A DNA stretch of 64,000 nt, from assembly GCA_964520985.1 (NCBI GenBank), contig CAZFPB010000001.1, forward strand, positions 558,001 to 622,000. The letters run 5' to 3'. The notes under the pieces were generated by a model that was not told where the DNA came from, made no database searches, and saw only the letters and a list, made by a program, of their open reading frames with translations. Position numbers and translations under genes: made by a program. The DNA is from CAYSGL01 sp964520985. GTDB lineage: Bacteria > Pseudomonadota > Alphaproteobacteria > Micavibrionales > Micavibrionaceae. Below, piece by piece: positions 48,581 through 57,809 of the stretch (positions within the stretch are counted from its first letter, which is position 1; each line of letters starts with the position of its first letter).

Positions 48581-49615
48581 ATGATGCAAAACATCCCTCA
48601 AACTTGCCGACAACCTTTTTATCTGGCCGTCCTGCTGGCGTTGCTTTCATGCCTGCCTTTTGGCAATATGTCTTATGGCGCCGGGTTGAAGCTGGAATTC
48701 CCGCTGGCCTGTATTCATGGTCAGAATTGCTGGATTCTCAATTATATGGATGTCGACCCCGCCGATGGCAAAGCGGCAGATTTCACCTGCGGCCCACGCA
48801 CGACGGATGGACATGACGGTATAGACATTGCCGTGCGCGACCTGGCAACGGCGAGCGGCGGCGTCGCCGTTCTGGCCGCGGCCGATGGCACCGTATCCGC
48901 TGTTGATGACGGCATGACGGACAGCTTCGTCGATCCAAACCGCGTGGATGAAATGCAGACCATGGCCTGCGGTAACATGATCGTGATCGATCACGCCCGC
49001 GGCTGGCAATCGCGCTATTGTCATTTACGCAATGCCAGCATGCAGGTGCGGGTGGGGCAACGCGTACAGGCCGGACAAATTCTGGGTGCCGTGGGCCTTT
49101 CCGGCCTGACCAACTGGCCCAAACTGAATTTCGCCCTCGCCCGCTGGGGCACGCCGTATGATCCCTACACGGGGCGCACGCCGCTCGAAGGCTGCGGCCT
49201 TTCTACCAAAGGTACTTTGTGGAAATATCCGCAGGATGTGCCCTACCGCGCCTTCGCCATTTATAACCTGGGCTTTGGTGTCGTCCCTCCCAAAGAAAAA
49301 AATCTGGATAGCGGCCAGCCTGTCATAACCGCCCTGCCCTCTGACAGCCCCTCCTTATCCTTCTGGGCCACGCTCTTCGATGCGCTGAAAGGCGATATTG
49401 TCGAGATGCGCGTGGTTGATCCGCGAGGCAGCGAGATCATGAATGTCCGCGCCGTCTTGCCCGAAGATCAAAAGAAACGCCTGCTATCCGTCACGAAGCC
49501 CCGCGAAGGTGTCTGGCGGGCGGGCATCTACACCGGCACAATCACCATTACGCGCGGCATCGGCAAAAATAAGCAAGAATCGGAATGGTCCACGAAAGTC
49601 GTCGTGCAGGATTAG
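48581..49615 (+). CDS. M23-family (LytM-like) protein with altered second metal motif
   Basis: A signal peptide (LAVLLALLSCLPFGNMSYGA) precedes an M23 fold (about residues 70-190) and a C-terminal domain of about 130 residues with beta-rich sequence. The first zinc motif His78-x3-Asp82 (DGHDGIDIAV) and the catalytic His148 (SRYCHLRN) are present. The expected HxH near residue 181 reads Lys181-Leu-Asn183 (WPKLNFALARWG), losing one zinc ligand and one catalytic His. It may be an inactive peptidoglycan-binding regulator, like EnvC. Five or more cysteines suggest disulfides. Its stop codon overlaps the HAD gene's stop. Confidence 0.85.
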   Translation: MMQNIPQTCRQPFYLAVLLALLSCLPFGNMSYGAGLKLEFPLACIHGQNCWILNYMDVDPADGKAADFTCGPRTTDGHDGIDIAVRDLATASGGVAVLAAADGTVSAVDDGMTDSFVDPNRVDEMQTMACGNMIVIDHARGWQSRYCHLRNASMQVRVGQRVQAGQILGAVGLSGLTNWPKLNFALARWGTPYDPYTGRTPLEGCGLSTKGTLWKYPQDVPYRAFAIYNLGFGVVPPKEKNLDSGQPVITALPSDSPSLSFWATLFDALKGDIVEMRVVDPRGSEIMNVRAVLPEDQKKRLLSVTKPREGVWRAGIYTGTITITRGIGKNKQESEWSTKVVVQD

Positions 49616-50547
49616 CTAACGGGCTGTTTGCGCTTTTTATGTTTGCGGTCGGGCAGGCCTTTGCCCCACTTCATCTCATCCACCAGATATTTCGGCATGA
49701 CGTTGTTATAGACCGCCATCAGGTTGCGCAGCGCATTGTTCACTTCCTTAGGGTTCTGGCAGTGCGCGAAATTCGCCGCATGCAGGCCGGATTTGAACAG
49801 GCAGGTATCGATGCCTTGGCTGTCGGCGCCGATCATGTCATGCCCCATCGTATCGCCCAGCATCACCGTATGCGCCGGATAGATGTCTTTTTTCTGCAGG
49901 AACTTGATGCATTCATTGAAAATCAGCGGGTATGGTTTGCCCACATAATGCACGATACCGCCGGAATCCGCATAGCGGCGCGCAATAATTTCCGGGCCCA
50001 TCAATAACCCCATCCCAATCTGCGAGAGAGAATCCTGCACCAGCGTAAACGCTTTGAGGCGGCGCTGAATCGCGCGGCGGATAATCGGCTCATAATCGAC
50101 GAGTGTCCGGCGCGGATAATCGTTGCCGAGGATCAGGACGAAATCGGCGTCCTCGATGCTCTCGACCGCTTCCACGCCCGTGCCTTCCAGAAGTTTCAGA
50201 TTATTACCCCGGGTAAAGACATACGCCTTCTTGCCGATCTTTTCGAACACGCCAGATTTTTGCTCGGCCATGCCCTGCCACAACACTTCGGCGGGCGTGA
50301 TGATTTTGTCGTACAGGCTTGGCGTTAAGCCCATTTTCTTCAGTTTGGCTTTTTCTTCCTCGGCCCGGTGCGGGCTGTTGGAGAGGATGATCAGGATTTT
50401 TTTGCGCTCGCGCAGCTCCTTGATCGTGCTGAGGGCTTCCGGGAACAGGCTCTCGCCGTCGTGGAGTGTGCCCCACTGATCGATAATAAAGCCCATATAG
50501 CTATCGGAGATGTCCGATATACCGGCGCAGAATTTTGTTTTTGCCAT
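49612..50547 (-). CDS. HAD-superfamily hydrolase, NagD-like (TIGR01459 type)
   Basis: The 311-residue protein has HAD motif I as IIDQWGTLHDGES (the first Asp is the nucleophile), motif II LIILSNSPHRA, a type IIA cap and motifs III/IV YVGKPYPLIF and VMLGDTMGHDMIGA. Relatives dephosphorylate sugar or nucleoside monophosphates; the alphaproteobacterial TIGR01459 group has no defined substrate. The C-terminus is basic (DRKHKKRKQP). It converges with the M23 gene with a 4-base overlap of stop codons. Confidence 0.9.
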   Translation of the reverse strand: MAKTKFCAGISDISDSYMGFIIDQWGTLHDGESLFPEALSTIKELRERKKILIILSNSPHRAEEEKAKLKKMGLTPSLYDKIITPAEVLWQGMAEQKSGVFEKIGKKAYVFTRGNNLKLLEGTGVEAVESIEDADFVLILGNDYPRRTLVDYEPIIRRAIQRRLKAFTLVQDSLSQIGMGLLMGPEIIARRYADSGGIVHYVGKPYPLIFNECIKFLQKKDIYPAHTVMLGDTMGHDMIGADSQGIDTCLFKSGLHAANFAHCQNPKEVNNALRNLMAVYNNVMPKYLVDEMKWGKGLPDRKHKKRKQPVS

Positions 50548-50642
50548 AAAATACCGCCGCGACCTCCCTCATGAAAACTGATGTCGCGCATCAGCAGTAT
50601 GAAGGCGTCGCGGCGGTCAATCAACCCTTTGATTGGGCTAAA

Positions 50643-53600
50643 TTAAGCGGCCATGGCCTTTTCGGTTTGCGGCTTGCGGCCCGTCGCTTCGCACAGGAAG
50701 CCATACAGCTTGCCGACGTCGCTCGAGGCGAAGGTCGAAACCAGCAGGCTGCCATGGTCATTGGCGACCGCCTGCTCGTAAATCTCTTCGAATTGACGGA
50801 TATAGCGGCTGACATAGGTGCGGAATTCCGTGTCATCGGCAAATTTCGCGCGAACTTTGTCAGTCGGCAACTTGTCGCCCATCTCGACGAGGCGGCGGGT
50901 AAACGCAGCCACATCGCCTTTCTGGTAAGCCTTCCAGGTGCGCTCCTGCACTTCGCCTTCGATCATGCGGGTCATGTCGACTGAGAGCGAGTGGAGAGAC
51001 TCGACCACGAACTTGGCGGCCCCCATGAAGGAATCGCGCTGGTGGCGCAGGCCGCTGTCGCGGATCTTGTCCGCCTGGCTGGCCGCTTCCTGCGCCGCCT
51101 TGAACAGCGTGTTCGACTGGCGGCTGAATGTGCCGGAGGCTTCCTCAGCAGCTTTGACGGCTTCCTTGGACACCGTAATCAGGCGGTCCGACTGACCATC
51201 CAGCATTTCGCGTGCTTCGGTAATCTGGCCAGAGACGGTTTTCGCCGAGCCTCCCACTTGGTCAAGCGTCGATGTCAGCACCGATACGGCCTCGCTGATC
51301 TTGTCCGCGGTACGCGCCGAAGCGGCCGCCACGGCGTCTGCCTGTTTGTCGAACTCATTCGTGTAGTCTTTGGCCGTCGCCAGCGAGGCCTTCATCGCTT
51401 CATCGACTTCGCGGGCGCGCAGCGCAAATCCTTCACCGGACTGTTTCAGTTGGCTTAAGGAATCCTGCGCGCCTTTGAGCAGGTCTTCCGCCTGTTTTTG
51501 TACTTGTGTGACCAGTGTTTCGGTCAGGCGGACTGTTTCGCTCGACGCGCCGCGCAGCTTGTCGCTTTGCATCATGGCAAGGCCGCCCGCCTTGACGATT
51601 TTCTCGCTGATCTCATCGGCGCGGCTTTCGACCACGTCGGTTTCGCGAGCGAAGGAATCGCCGGCATCTTTCAGCTGTGCCATGGCATCGGCCACCATCG
51701 TGGTTAGCTCATGGAACTGCTCGTTGATTGCCTTTTGAATGTTTTCGATTTTGATCAACGCCTGATCGGTTGTCAGGTGGATATCTTCCGACTGACCTTT
51801 CAGCTTACGATCGATGTCATGCAGACGCTCGCTGGCCAGTCTCGATGCCCCGTCGATATCTTCCACACGGTCGCGCAGTGAATCGCTGGCGCGGCCCAGA
51901 ATATGCGAGGCATCTTCCGTTCCGGCTTTGAGGGATTGCAGGCGCTCATCGAATACCATGCCAACCACACCCAGCTTCTCGAGTTTTTCGGATGTCAGCA
52001 CATCGAATGCGCCGCGCAGATCTTCAAACCGCACTTGCGCCTGCTGCGCTTTATTCAGGGCATCAAGATAGATCGGTTCAACTTTTGCCGCCGATGCGGT
52101 CAGCGCCTCAGTCACCGTTGCTACGGCTTGCGTGGCTGCCGTTGTGTTTTCTTTCATACTGGCGACGCGGCCTTCCAGTTTGCCATCCAGCTTTTCCAGA
52201 TCGGCGATAACGACCTGTGTACCTTGCGACACTTCATCGCACCGCGCTTCGATTTTACCCGACAGCGTATCGATCTGACCTGTGGCCGTATCGGCGATGG
52301 ATGTCAGGCGCGCGGCCTGTTCACCCAGCTTCACGCGCACTGTGTCGATTTCAGCGAGGGTTTTAACCACCTGCTCGCCCAAAACGTTTTTCTGCTGGCC
52401 CATCTGCTCGTTGATCGAACGTGAGTGACCGGCAATTTGACCACTTAAGGTCGAAATCTCCCGCGCCTGATCACGCAACATGTCGCGGATTTTTTCCGCG
52501 TTGTCGTTGGCGCGCGCCGAGGCATCATTCAGTTCGCTGACACGCTTGGAAAGCGTCTGTGCGATCGAGTCATGCTTGATATCGGCATCCTGTACTGCCT
52601 TTACCATCGACGAGAGCGGGCCGGACAGCGCGTTGCGGACGTTCTCCACGCGCTCGGTCAGGTTGACTTGCGCCATGTTGATACGCTCCACCTGTTCATC
52701 GACGGCGGCGGAGAGTTTCGATACCTGTGTATCGGCCAGCGATGTCGCTTTTTCGATATGATCGCGCGAGGTTTCCAGCAGGCCGACGATTTCGCGGATG
52801 CTGACAACATTCTTCTCGCTGGCATCGTTTAGATCAGTGATGTTCTGCGAAGTTTTTGCCACCAGATCGCCTGCTTGCGCTTGCGCCTGCTGCGTTGCCT
52901 TGCTCAGCGATTCAATTGCGCGGCGGACGGCAGAGCCGATGCCTTCAGCGCCCGATACGGCCACTGACATGGCTTCTTCGAGACGGCCGGCGCTGTCTTT
53001 ACCGATCGTGTCGATCTCGCGCGCTTTATCGCTGATGCCATCGACAGCAGCTTTCAGTGTCTCCGCGCGTTTTTCCAGCTGCTCGCTCATGGCGCCGCCG
53101 CGTGTTTCAATCGTATCAACAGTTTCCTGAACCGCGCTCAGGCTACCTTCAATTTTATTGGCAATGCTTTGCGCCTGCTCCGCCAGTTTGTCGGCGCCGC
53201 TCAGCAGTGCTTCACGGTTGGTGTCGATTGTCTCACCCGCTTTTTGCATCGATTCCGCCGCACGTGATGTAACGACATCGACTTCTTTCAAATGCTTGGA
53301 GAGCGCTTCGCCTAGCAGCTCGGTTTTGCTTTCCACTTTTTCAGTCGTCTGCAAGAGAGAGTCTCTATGACCATCGAACTTGGTGCTCACGCCTTCAAGA
53401 CGCTCGGCAATATCATCAATCGCTTTCTTCAGCTGGCTGGTCTGGCCATCAAGTGCAGATGTGATCTGCGTCGCTTTGTCCTTGGCGGCGTCGGCGGCTT
53501 TCAGAATATTGTCCGATCCCTGCCCCAGTGCTTTTTGAATATCGCCAGCTTTGGTCGTGATTTCTGCCGCCGCTTTTTCCCACTGTGCGATACCATCGGT

Positions 53601-54452
53601 GCTCTTCGCGCCAATATCAGCCGCACTTTTCTCGATGTCGCCGCTCAGTCCCAGCAGTTTTTCCGAGCGCTCTTTCAGTGTTTCCGTCATGCGGATCACA
53701 TGCGCTTCGGTTTTATCCGCCGCGCCCAGCAATTCTTTCATTTCATGACGTAGGCCCATGCGCGCACGGTGAATGGATTTCATCACCGATTGCGACGCAG
53801 TCGACAGTTCAACCGCCTGACGGCAAAGCTCTTCGATGTCCTTGTGAATAACCTGCGCGCGTTCTTCTGACGGGAAGATCATCGCCTGCAATTCACCGCG
53901 CAGCGCGCCCGCGTACATCTGGATGTCCGATCCGCGTTGCAGATAGGCTAGCATCATCCACAGCATCGCCATAGGCGCCATGGCGCCTGCGAGGAACCCG
54001 CCCAGCTGGTGCGGTTGCAGCGAAGCGAGGTTACCCCAGCCCATGAAGCTGTGCACATAGCCAACGCATAGCCCAACCCAGATAGCCGTCAGCATCACAC
54101 CCAGCACATGCAGAATTTTAAAATTGGCCGTGCGGCGCATCGGGCGCGCATTGGCGGGGGACAGCATCATCGCCGGCTCGAATTCCATTTCACCCGCCGC
54201 GTCATTGTCTGTACGGACCGCGCGAATGCTCGGGAACGGCTTGCGGCCTTCTTCCTCATTCGCGGGCGCCGATGTAATGCGCAGCGTTTTCAGCGTCGAG
54301 CCGCTTTGAATGGCGAATTCTTTTTTCTCTTTCGGCGGTTCGGCGGAAACAGTGACCTTGGCGCTCTGAGCGGCTGCCAGCTTGTTGCGCGTGTCCTCAA
54401 TATTCTTGATGTTCAGAGGTGACGGTTTTTTGGCGATGATAGAGTCGGCCAT
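50643..54452 (-). CDS. Giant membrane-anchored coiled-coil protein
   Basis: The 1269-residue protein has a cytoplasmic Lys/Pro-rich N-terminus and two membrane helices (about 111-134 and 150-171, LHVLGVMLTAIWVGLCVGY and LGGFLAGAMAPMAMLWMML). About 950 residues of helical coiled coil follow, with Ala/Glu/Lys/Gln heptads and repeats like LRDRVEDIDGASRLASERL. The last ~130 residues form a conserved globular end (EVQERTWKAYQKGDVAAFTRR, then SSDVGKLYGFLCEATGR). The layout recalls TipN, the Caulobacter polarity factor, and uncharacterised alphaproteobacterial apolipoprotein-like proteins. Function is unknown; a structural polar or divisome role is a guess. Neighbours give no clue. Confidence 0.85.
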   Translation of the reverse strand: MADSIIAKKPSPLNIKNIEDTRNKLAAAQSAKVTVSAEPPKEKKEFAIQSGSTLKTLRITSAPANEEEGRKPFPSIRAVRTDNDAAGEMEFEPAMMLSPANARPMRRTANFKILHVLGVMLTAIWVGLCVGYVHSFMGWGNLASLQPHQLGGFLAGAMAPMAMLWMMLAYLQRGSDIQMYAGALRGELQAMIFPSEERAQVIHKDIEELCRQAVELSTASQSVMKSIHRARMGLRHEMKELLGAADKTEAHVIRMTETLKERSEKLLGLSGDIEKSAADIGAKSTDGIAQWEKAAAEITTKAGDIQKALGQGSDNILKAADAAKDKATQITSALDGQTSQLKKAIDDIAERLEGVSTKFDGHRDSLLQTTEKVESKTELLGEALSKHLKEVDVVTSRAAESMQKAGETIDTNREALLSGADKLAEQAQSIANKIEGSLSAVQETVDTIETRGGAMSEQLEKRAETLKAAVDGISDKAREIDTIGKDSAGRLEEAMSVAVSGAEGIGSAVRRAIESLSKATQQAQAQAGDLVAKTSQNITDLNDASEKNVVSIREIVGLLETSRDHIEKATSLADTQVSKLSAAVDEQVERINMAQVNLTERVENVRNALSGPLSSMVKAVQDADIKHDSIAQTLSKRVSELNDASARANDNAEKIRDMLRDQAREISTLSGQIAGHSRSINEQMGQQKNVLGEQVVKTLAEIDTVRVKLGEQAARLTSIADTATGQIDTLSGKIEARCDEVSQGTQVVIADLEKLDGKLEGRVASMKENTTAATQAVATVTEALTASAAKVEPIYLDALNKAQQAQVRFEDLRGAFDVLTSEKLEKLGVVGMVFDERLQSLKAGTEDASHILGRASDSLRDRVEDIDGASRLASERLHDIDRKLKGQSEDIHLTTDQALIKIENIQKAINEQFHELTTMVADAMAQLKDAGDSFARETDVVESRADEISEKIVKAGGLAMMQSDKLRGASSETVRLTETLVTQVQKQAEDLLKGAQDSLSQLKQSGEGFALRAREVDEAMKASLATAKDYTNEFDKQADAVAAASARTADKISEAVSVLTSTLDQVGGSAKTVSGQITEAREMLDGQSDRLITVSKEAVKAAEEASGTFSRQSNTLFKAAQEAASQADKIRDSGLRHQRDSFMGAAKFVVESLHSLSVDMTRMIEGEVQERTWKAYQKGDVAAFTRRLVEMGDKLPTDKVRAKFADDTEFRTYVSRYIRQFEEIYEQAVANDHGSLLVSTFASSDVGKLYGFLCEATGRKPQTEKAMAA

Positions 54453-54656
54453 TGGTGGTTAATCCCCAAGTCAATACGATTGCACGAAAGTGTGAGATCA
54501 ATATGAAGCCAAAGGCGCGCCCGAATCACAAGCAAGCGATTCGTCTTATCCACAAAAGAACGTATCCCGCATTCCTGTTATGCGCTTTATGAATAAGATA
54601 ATTTTTATTTATTGAAAGGATATTAGCCGATGTTTTTCAGAATTCGGTTTAACCGA

Positions 54657-55145
54657 TTATTGATTACACAATGGCTCAGATGTACCCACCGTACGATACG
54701 TGCTGGCCGCCCATTCTTTGAGCTGCGCCGTCGTCATGGTCGAAACTTGCGGCAGGCGCGGGGCGAAGGTGGAGCAGAACACATCGGGGCGCATTTTCGC
54801 GGCATCAACGGATACTTTATTGGCGAACACCGTGCGCAGGTCGTTCAGACGGCCTTCGGGGTTTTTGATGCCGACATCCTGGAAGTGATTGATCATGGTC
54901 TGCTCGTACCCGGCAATAAGCGGGCCGTGCTTGGCGGAAATTTCGCGGTATTGCAGGTAGAAGTTTTTCCAGCCCGGCGGCGTCATGTGCTGGCAGTTGA
55001 GGCCAATCACCATCAGTTCCGAGTGAATGCGGATTCCCTGTTCGGCTTCGCCTTCGGCGTCTGAGAGGCAGCTTTTGATATATTCAGCGGCCATGGCCGG
55101 CGAAGCAATCATCAGGCAGGCGAGAACGAGCAGGATCTTTTTCAT
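54657..55145 (-). CDS. Secreted protein of unknown function
   Basis: A clear signal peptide (MKKILLVLACLMIASPAMAA) is followed by about 142 residues, mainly helical, with cysteines in KSCLSDAEG, LNCQHM, VFCSTF and PLCNQ that could form two disulfides. I do not recognise the family. A competing plus-strand reading frame across it is Arg/His-rich and is an antisense shadow. The 204 bases between it and the coiled-coil gene are AT-rich and contain the short inverted repeat CGGTTTAACCG just past the stop. Confidence 0.75.
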   Translation of the reverse strand: MKKILLVLACLMIASPAMAAEYIKSCLSDAEGEAEQGIRIHSELMVIGLNCQHMTPPGWKNFYLQYREISAKHGPLIAGYEQTMINHFQDVGIKNPEGRLNDLRTVFANKVSVDAAKMRPDVFCSTFAPRLPQVSTMTTAQLKEWAASTYRTVGTSEPLCNQ

Positions 55146-55348
55146 CCAGCGTTTCTAGCGGATTGGTTCACGCACGGGCAAGTGAATTGTGCGGTTTTCC
55201 CCCACCCAAGCCTGCTAGCCACTTAACATATTGATATACCGCCCTAATTCCTAACTGTGGCAGAGGGCATGTTCCGTCATTTTTTGTGGAAACCATGGAC
55301 GTGCGCCCCGCATTTGTGAGATAATGGGACACCAACACATATATTAAG

Positions 55349-56374
55349 GTGAAAACCATAGCCAAGAACACTGACACTCCTGTCACCCTCGATTTTCACG
55401 ACAACCGCCTGATCCCGCTTTTATATGGTGAACATAACGCCAATCTCAATTACATCGAGAAGGCGCTTGGCGTGGACATCATCAGCCGCGCCAATTCATT
55501 GAGCATTCAAGGTGAGCGCCGCGACCAGCAGACAGCCGAAATCGTGCTCGATATGCTGTGGCAGAAACTTGAAAAGAAACAGGATATTACGCTTACCGAT
55601 GTCGACTCCGCGTTGCGTTTTGCCCGCGGAGAAAAAAGTCAGCTGAAAAGGGATGACGGACGCATGAAGCCAGAGCACTACTCGCGCGAAAAATTCTTTG
55701 ATGAAAAAGCCGCCGTCAAAACCGGTAGCGGCCGCATGATCAATCCACGCTCGCCCAATCAGGCCGCCTACATCGACATGATGCGCCAGAAAGATATGGT
55801 TTTTGGCATCGGCCCCGCCGGTACCGGCAAGACATTTCTCGCGGTCGCCACCGCCGTTGCCATGTACCAGGAAGGCCTGGTCAAGCGCATGGTCTTCACC
55901 CGCCCTGCGGTGGAAGCAGGAGAGCGTCTCGGCTTCCTTCCCGGCGACCTGATGGAAAAAATCGATCCATATCTGCGCCCGATTTACGACGCGCTCCACG
56001 AAATGATGCCGGCCGATGTCATCAAGAAAAAGATGGAAGCGGGCGATATCGAAGTCGCCCCCCTCGCCTTCATGCGCGGTCGCACCTTGAAAGAAGCTTT
56101 TGTCGTGCTCGATGAAGCGCAGAACACCACCTCGATGCAGATGAAAATGTTCCTGACCCGTATGGGCGAAGGCGCGCGCATGGTTATTACAGGCGATCCG
56201 ACGCAGGTCGATCTGCCGCCGGGCGCGCCAAGCGGATTGAAAGAAGCCATCACCATCCTCGGTCAGGTCGAGGATATCGGCTTCATGCAATTCTCGTCCA
56301 GCGATGTGGTACGCCATAAACTCGTTTCCCGGATTATCGAAGCCTACGATGCCCACGACTTCCGCTCGCGCTAA
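55349..56374 (+). CDS. phoH: PhoH-family ATPase
   Basis: PhoH-like proteins are cytosolic P-loop ATPases or RNA helicases that co-occur with YbeY and take part in rRNA or RNA metabolism. The 341-residue protein has an N-terminal KH-like region, Walker A GPAGTGKT (155-162), Walker B FVVLDEAQNTTSMQMK and MVITGDPTQVDLPPG. The start is GTG 55349. AAGG overlaps that codon, so an ATA at 55358, 8 bases after it, is an alternative. The end overlaps ybeY by 26 bases. Confidence 0.95.
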   Translation: MKTIAKNTDTPVTLDFHDNRLIPLLYGEHNANLNYIEKALGVDIISRANSLSIQGERRDQQTAEIVLDMLWQKLEKKQDITLTDVDSALRFARGEKSQLKRDDGRMKPEHYSREKFFDEKAAVKTGSGRMINPRSPNQAAYIDMMRQKDMVFGIGPAGTGKTFLAVATAVAMYQEGLVKRMVFTRPAVEAGERLGFLPGDLMEKIDPYLRPIYDALHEMMPADVIKKKMEAGDIEVAPLAFMRGRTLKEAFVVLDEAQNTTSMQMKMFLTRMGEGARMVITGDPTQVDLPPGAPSGLKEAITILGQVEDIGFMQFSSSDVVRHKLVSRIIEAYDAHDFRSR

Positions 56375-56882
56375 ACAAGAATTGCTCATCGATATCGCCT
56401 CGCAGGATCCGGCCTGGGAGGCGATCAAGGATGTCGAGCCGCTGATCAACCGCGCCGTTGAAACGGCCATCCAGATGGCTACCCTTCCCGATCCGGCCAA
56501 GGATCGCCCGCTGGAGCTGTGCATGGTGCTGGCCAATGACGCGCTGGTGCAGGTTCTCAACAAAGAATACCGCGCCAAGGACAAGCCGACCAACGTGCTG
56601 ACTTTCGCCACGCTGGACGACGAAGACATGCCCGATATGGGCGGCATGCTCAGCCTTGGGGATGTCATTCTGGCGCTGGAAACCATTCAGCGCGAAGCCA
56701 CCGAACAGAACAAACCGTTCGCTGAGCACTTAACGCACCTGTGCGTCCACGGCACCTTGCACTTACTGGGCTACGACCACATGGACGAGGACGAGGCGAC
56801 CGTCATGGAAACCTTGGAAATTCGTATTTTATCCCAGTTGGGCATACAAAACCCTTATCTTGACCCTCTGGATATGGCATAA
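56349..56882 (+). CDS. ybeY: Endoribonuclease YbeY
   Basis: YbeY is a zinc-dependent RNase needed for 16S rRNA 3' maturation and ribosome quality control. From ATG 56349 the protein has 177 residues with the His134-x3-His138-x5-His144 motif (HGTLHLLGYDH) and the conserved TNVLTFATLDDED. Longer upstream starts would run deep into phoH. Its coupling to phoH (26-base overlap) is the usual arrangement. Confidence 0.96.
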   Translation: MPTTSARAKQELLIDIASQDPAWEAIKDVEPLINRAVETAIQMATLPDPAKDRPLELCMVLANDALVQVLNKEYRAKDKPTNVLTFATLDDEDMPDMGGMLSLGDVILALETIQREATEQNKPFAEHLTHLCVHGTLHLLGYDHMDEDEATVMETLEIRILSQLGIQNPYLDPLDMA

Positions 56883-56891
56883 ACTCTTCCC

Positions 56892-57767
56892 ATGACCGAT
56901 ACATCGTCCGACCGCCCTCCGAGTAGACTGGCCCAGTGGCTGAAGTCCTTCCGTAAAACCAAAAACGGAACCGACACGCTGCGCGAGGCCCTGGAAGATT
57001 TCATGGACGAGATCGAGGAAGGCGAGGAAGAAAATTCCGCCATCGCCTCTCACGAAAAAAGCCTGCTGTCGAACATTCTCAAACTGCGTGATATGACGGT
57101 GCATGATGTGATGATTCCGCGCGTCGATATTGCCGCACTGGAAAAGAACGCGGCGCAGGAAGATATTCTCGCGCTGCTTGCTGAAAAGCAATATAGCCGC
57201 ATCCCTGTTTACCGTGAAACGCTCGACGACATCATCGGCGCCGTACACGTCAAAGACATTCTCTCTCAACTGGCCGCAAAAAAACCGATCGATATTTTTG
57301 CCATTATCCGCGAATTGCCGATCGTCTCGCCAGCTATGGCCGTGCTGGACCTTTTGCTCTACATGCGCGAAGCCAAAAAACACATGGTCGTCGTGGTCGA
57401 TGAATTCGGCGGCACAGATGGCCTTATTACGATCAACGACGTCATCGTCACCATCGTCGGTGAAGTCGATGACGAATTCGCCAATGAGACTGAACCCGAG
57501 ATGGAGCAGAATGCCGACGGCACTGTTCTGGCCGATGCCCGTCTCGAAATCGAAGAGTTTGAAGAGAAATTTGGCAGCGTCCTGAATGATGATGAGCGCG
57601 AAGAGATCGACACACTCGGCGGCCTTGTCTTTTCCATTGCCGGGCGCGTCCCGGCCCGCGGCGAAGTGATCCATCACAAAGAATCCGGCCTTGTCTTTGA
57701 AATTCTCGATGCCGATCCCCGCAAGGTCACCCGCCTGAAAATCAAGAACATTCCGCAGGCAGCCTAA
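56892..57767 (+). CDS. corC: CorC/HlyC-type CBS-domain protein
   Basis: The 291-residue protein has no membrane helices. Two CBS domains are visible (VHDVMIPRVDIAALEKN to VHVKDILSQL; PAMAVLDLLLYMREAKKHM to INDVIVTIVGE), followed by the C-terminal CorC_HlyC transporter-associated domain (FEEKFGSVLNDDEREEIDT, GLVFSIAGRVPARGEVI). It probably senses Mg2+ or ATP and regulates cation efflux. The ybeY-corC-lnt order is conserved across proteobacteria. Confidence 0.94.
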   Translation: MTDTSSDRPPSRLAQWLKSFRKTKNGTDTLREALEDFMDEIEEGEEENSAIASHEKSLLSNILKLRDMTVHDVMIPRVDIAALEKNAAQEDILALLAEKQYSRIPVYRETLDDIIGAVHVKDILSQLAAKKPIDIFAIIRELPIVSPAMAVLDLLLYMREAKKHMVVVVDEFGGTDGLITINDVIVTIVGEVDDEFANETEPEMEQNADGTVLADARLEIEEFEEKFGSVLNDDEREEIDTLGGLVFSIAGRVPARGEVIHHKESGLVFEILDADPRKVTRLKIKNIPQAA

Positions 57768-57809
57768 GAGCTTATTGCCTTTCGGCCAATTCCCTCTATC
57801 ATCGCCCGC

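Noticed and set aside
53057..53851. Several plus-strand frames inside the giant coiled-coil gene
   Set aside because: They are Ser/Arg/Phe-rich antisense products of Ala/Glu/Lys heptad codons.
54630..55064. Plus-strand frame of 144 codons with an AAAGGA site opposite the secreted protein gene
   Set aside because: The product is rich in Arg/His and lacks domain features, typical of an antisense reading, while the minus strand encodes a clean signal peptide and a disulfide-rich secreted protein.
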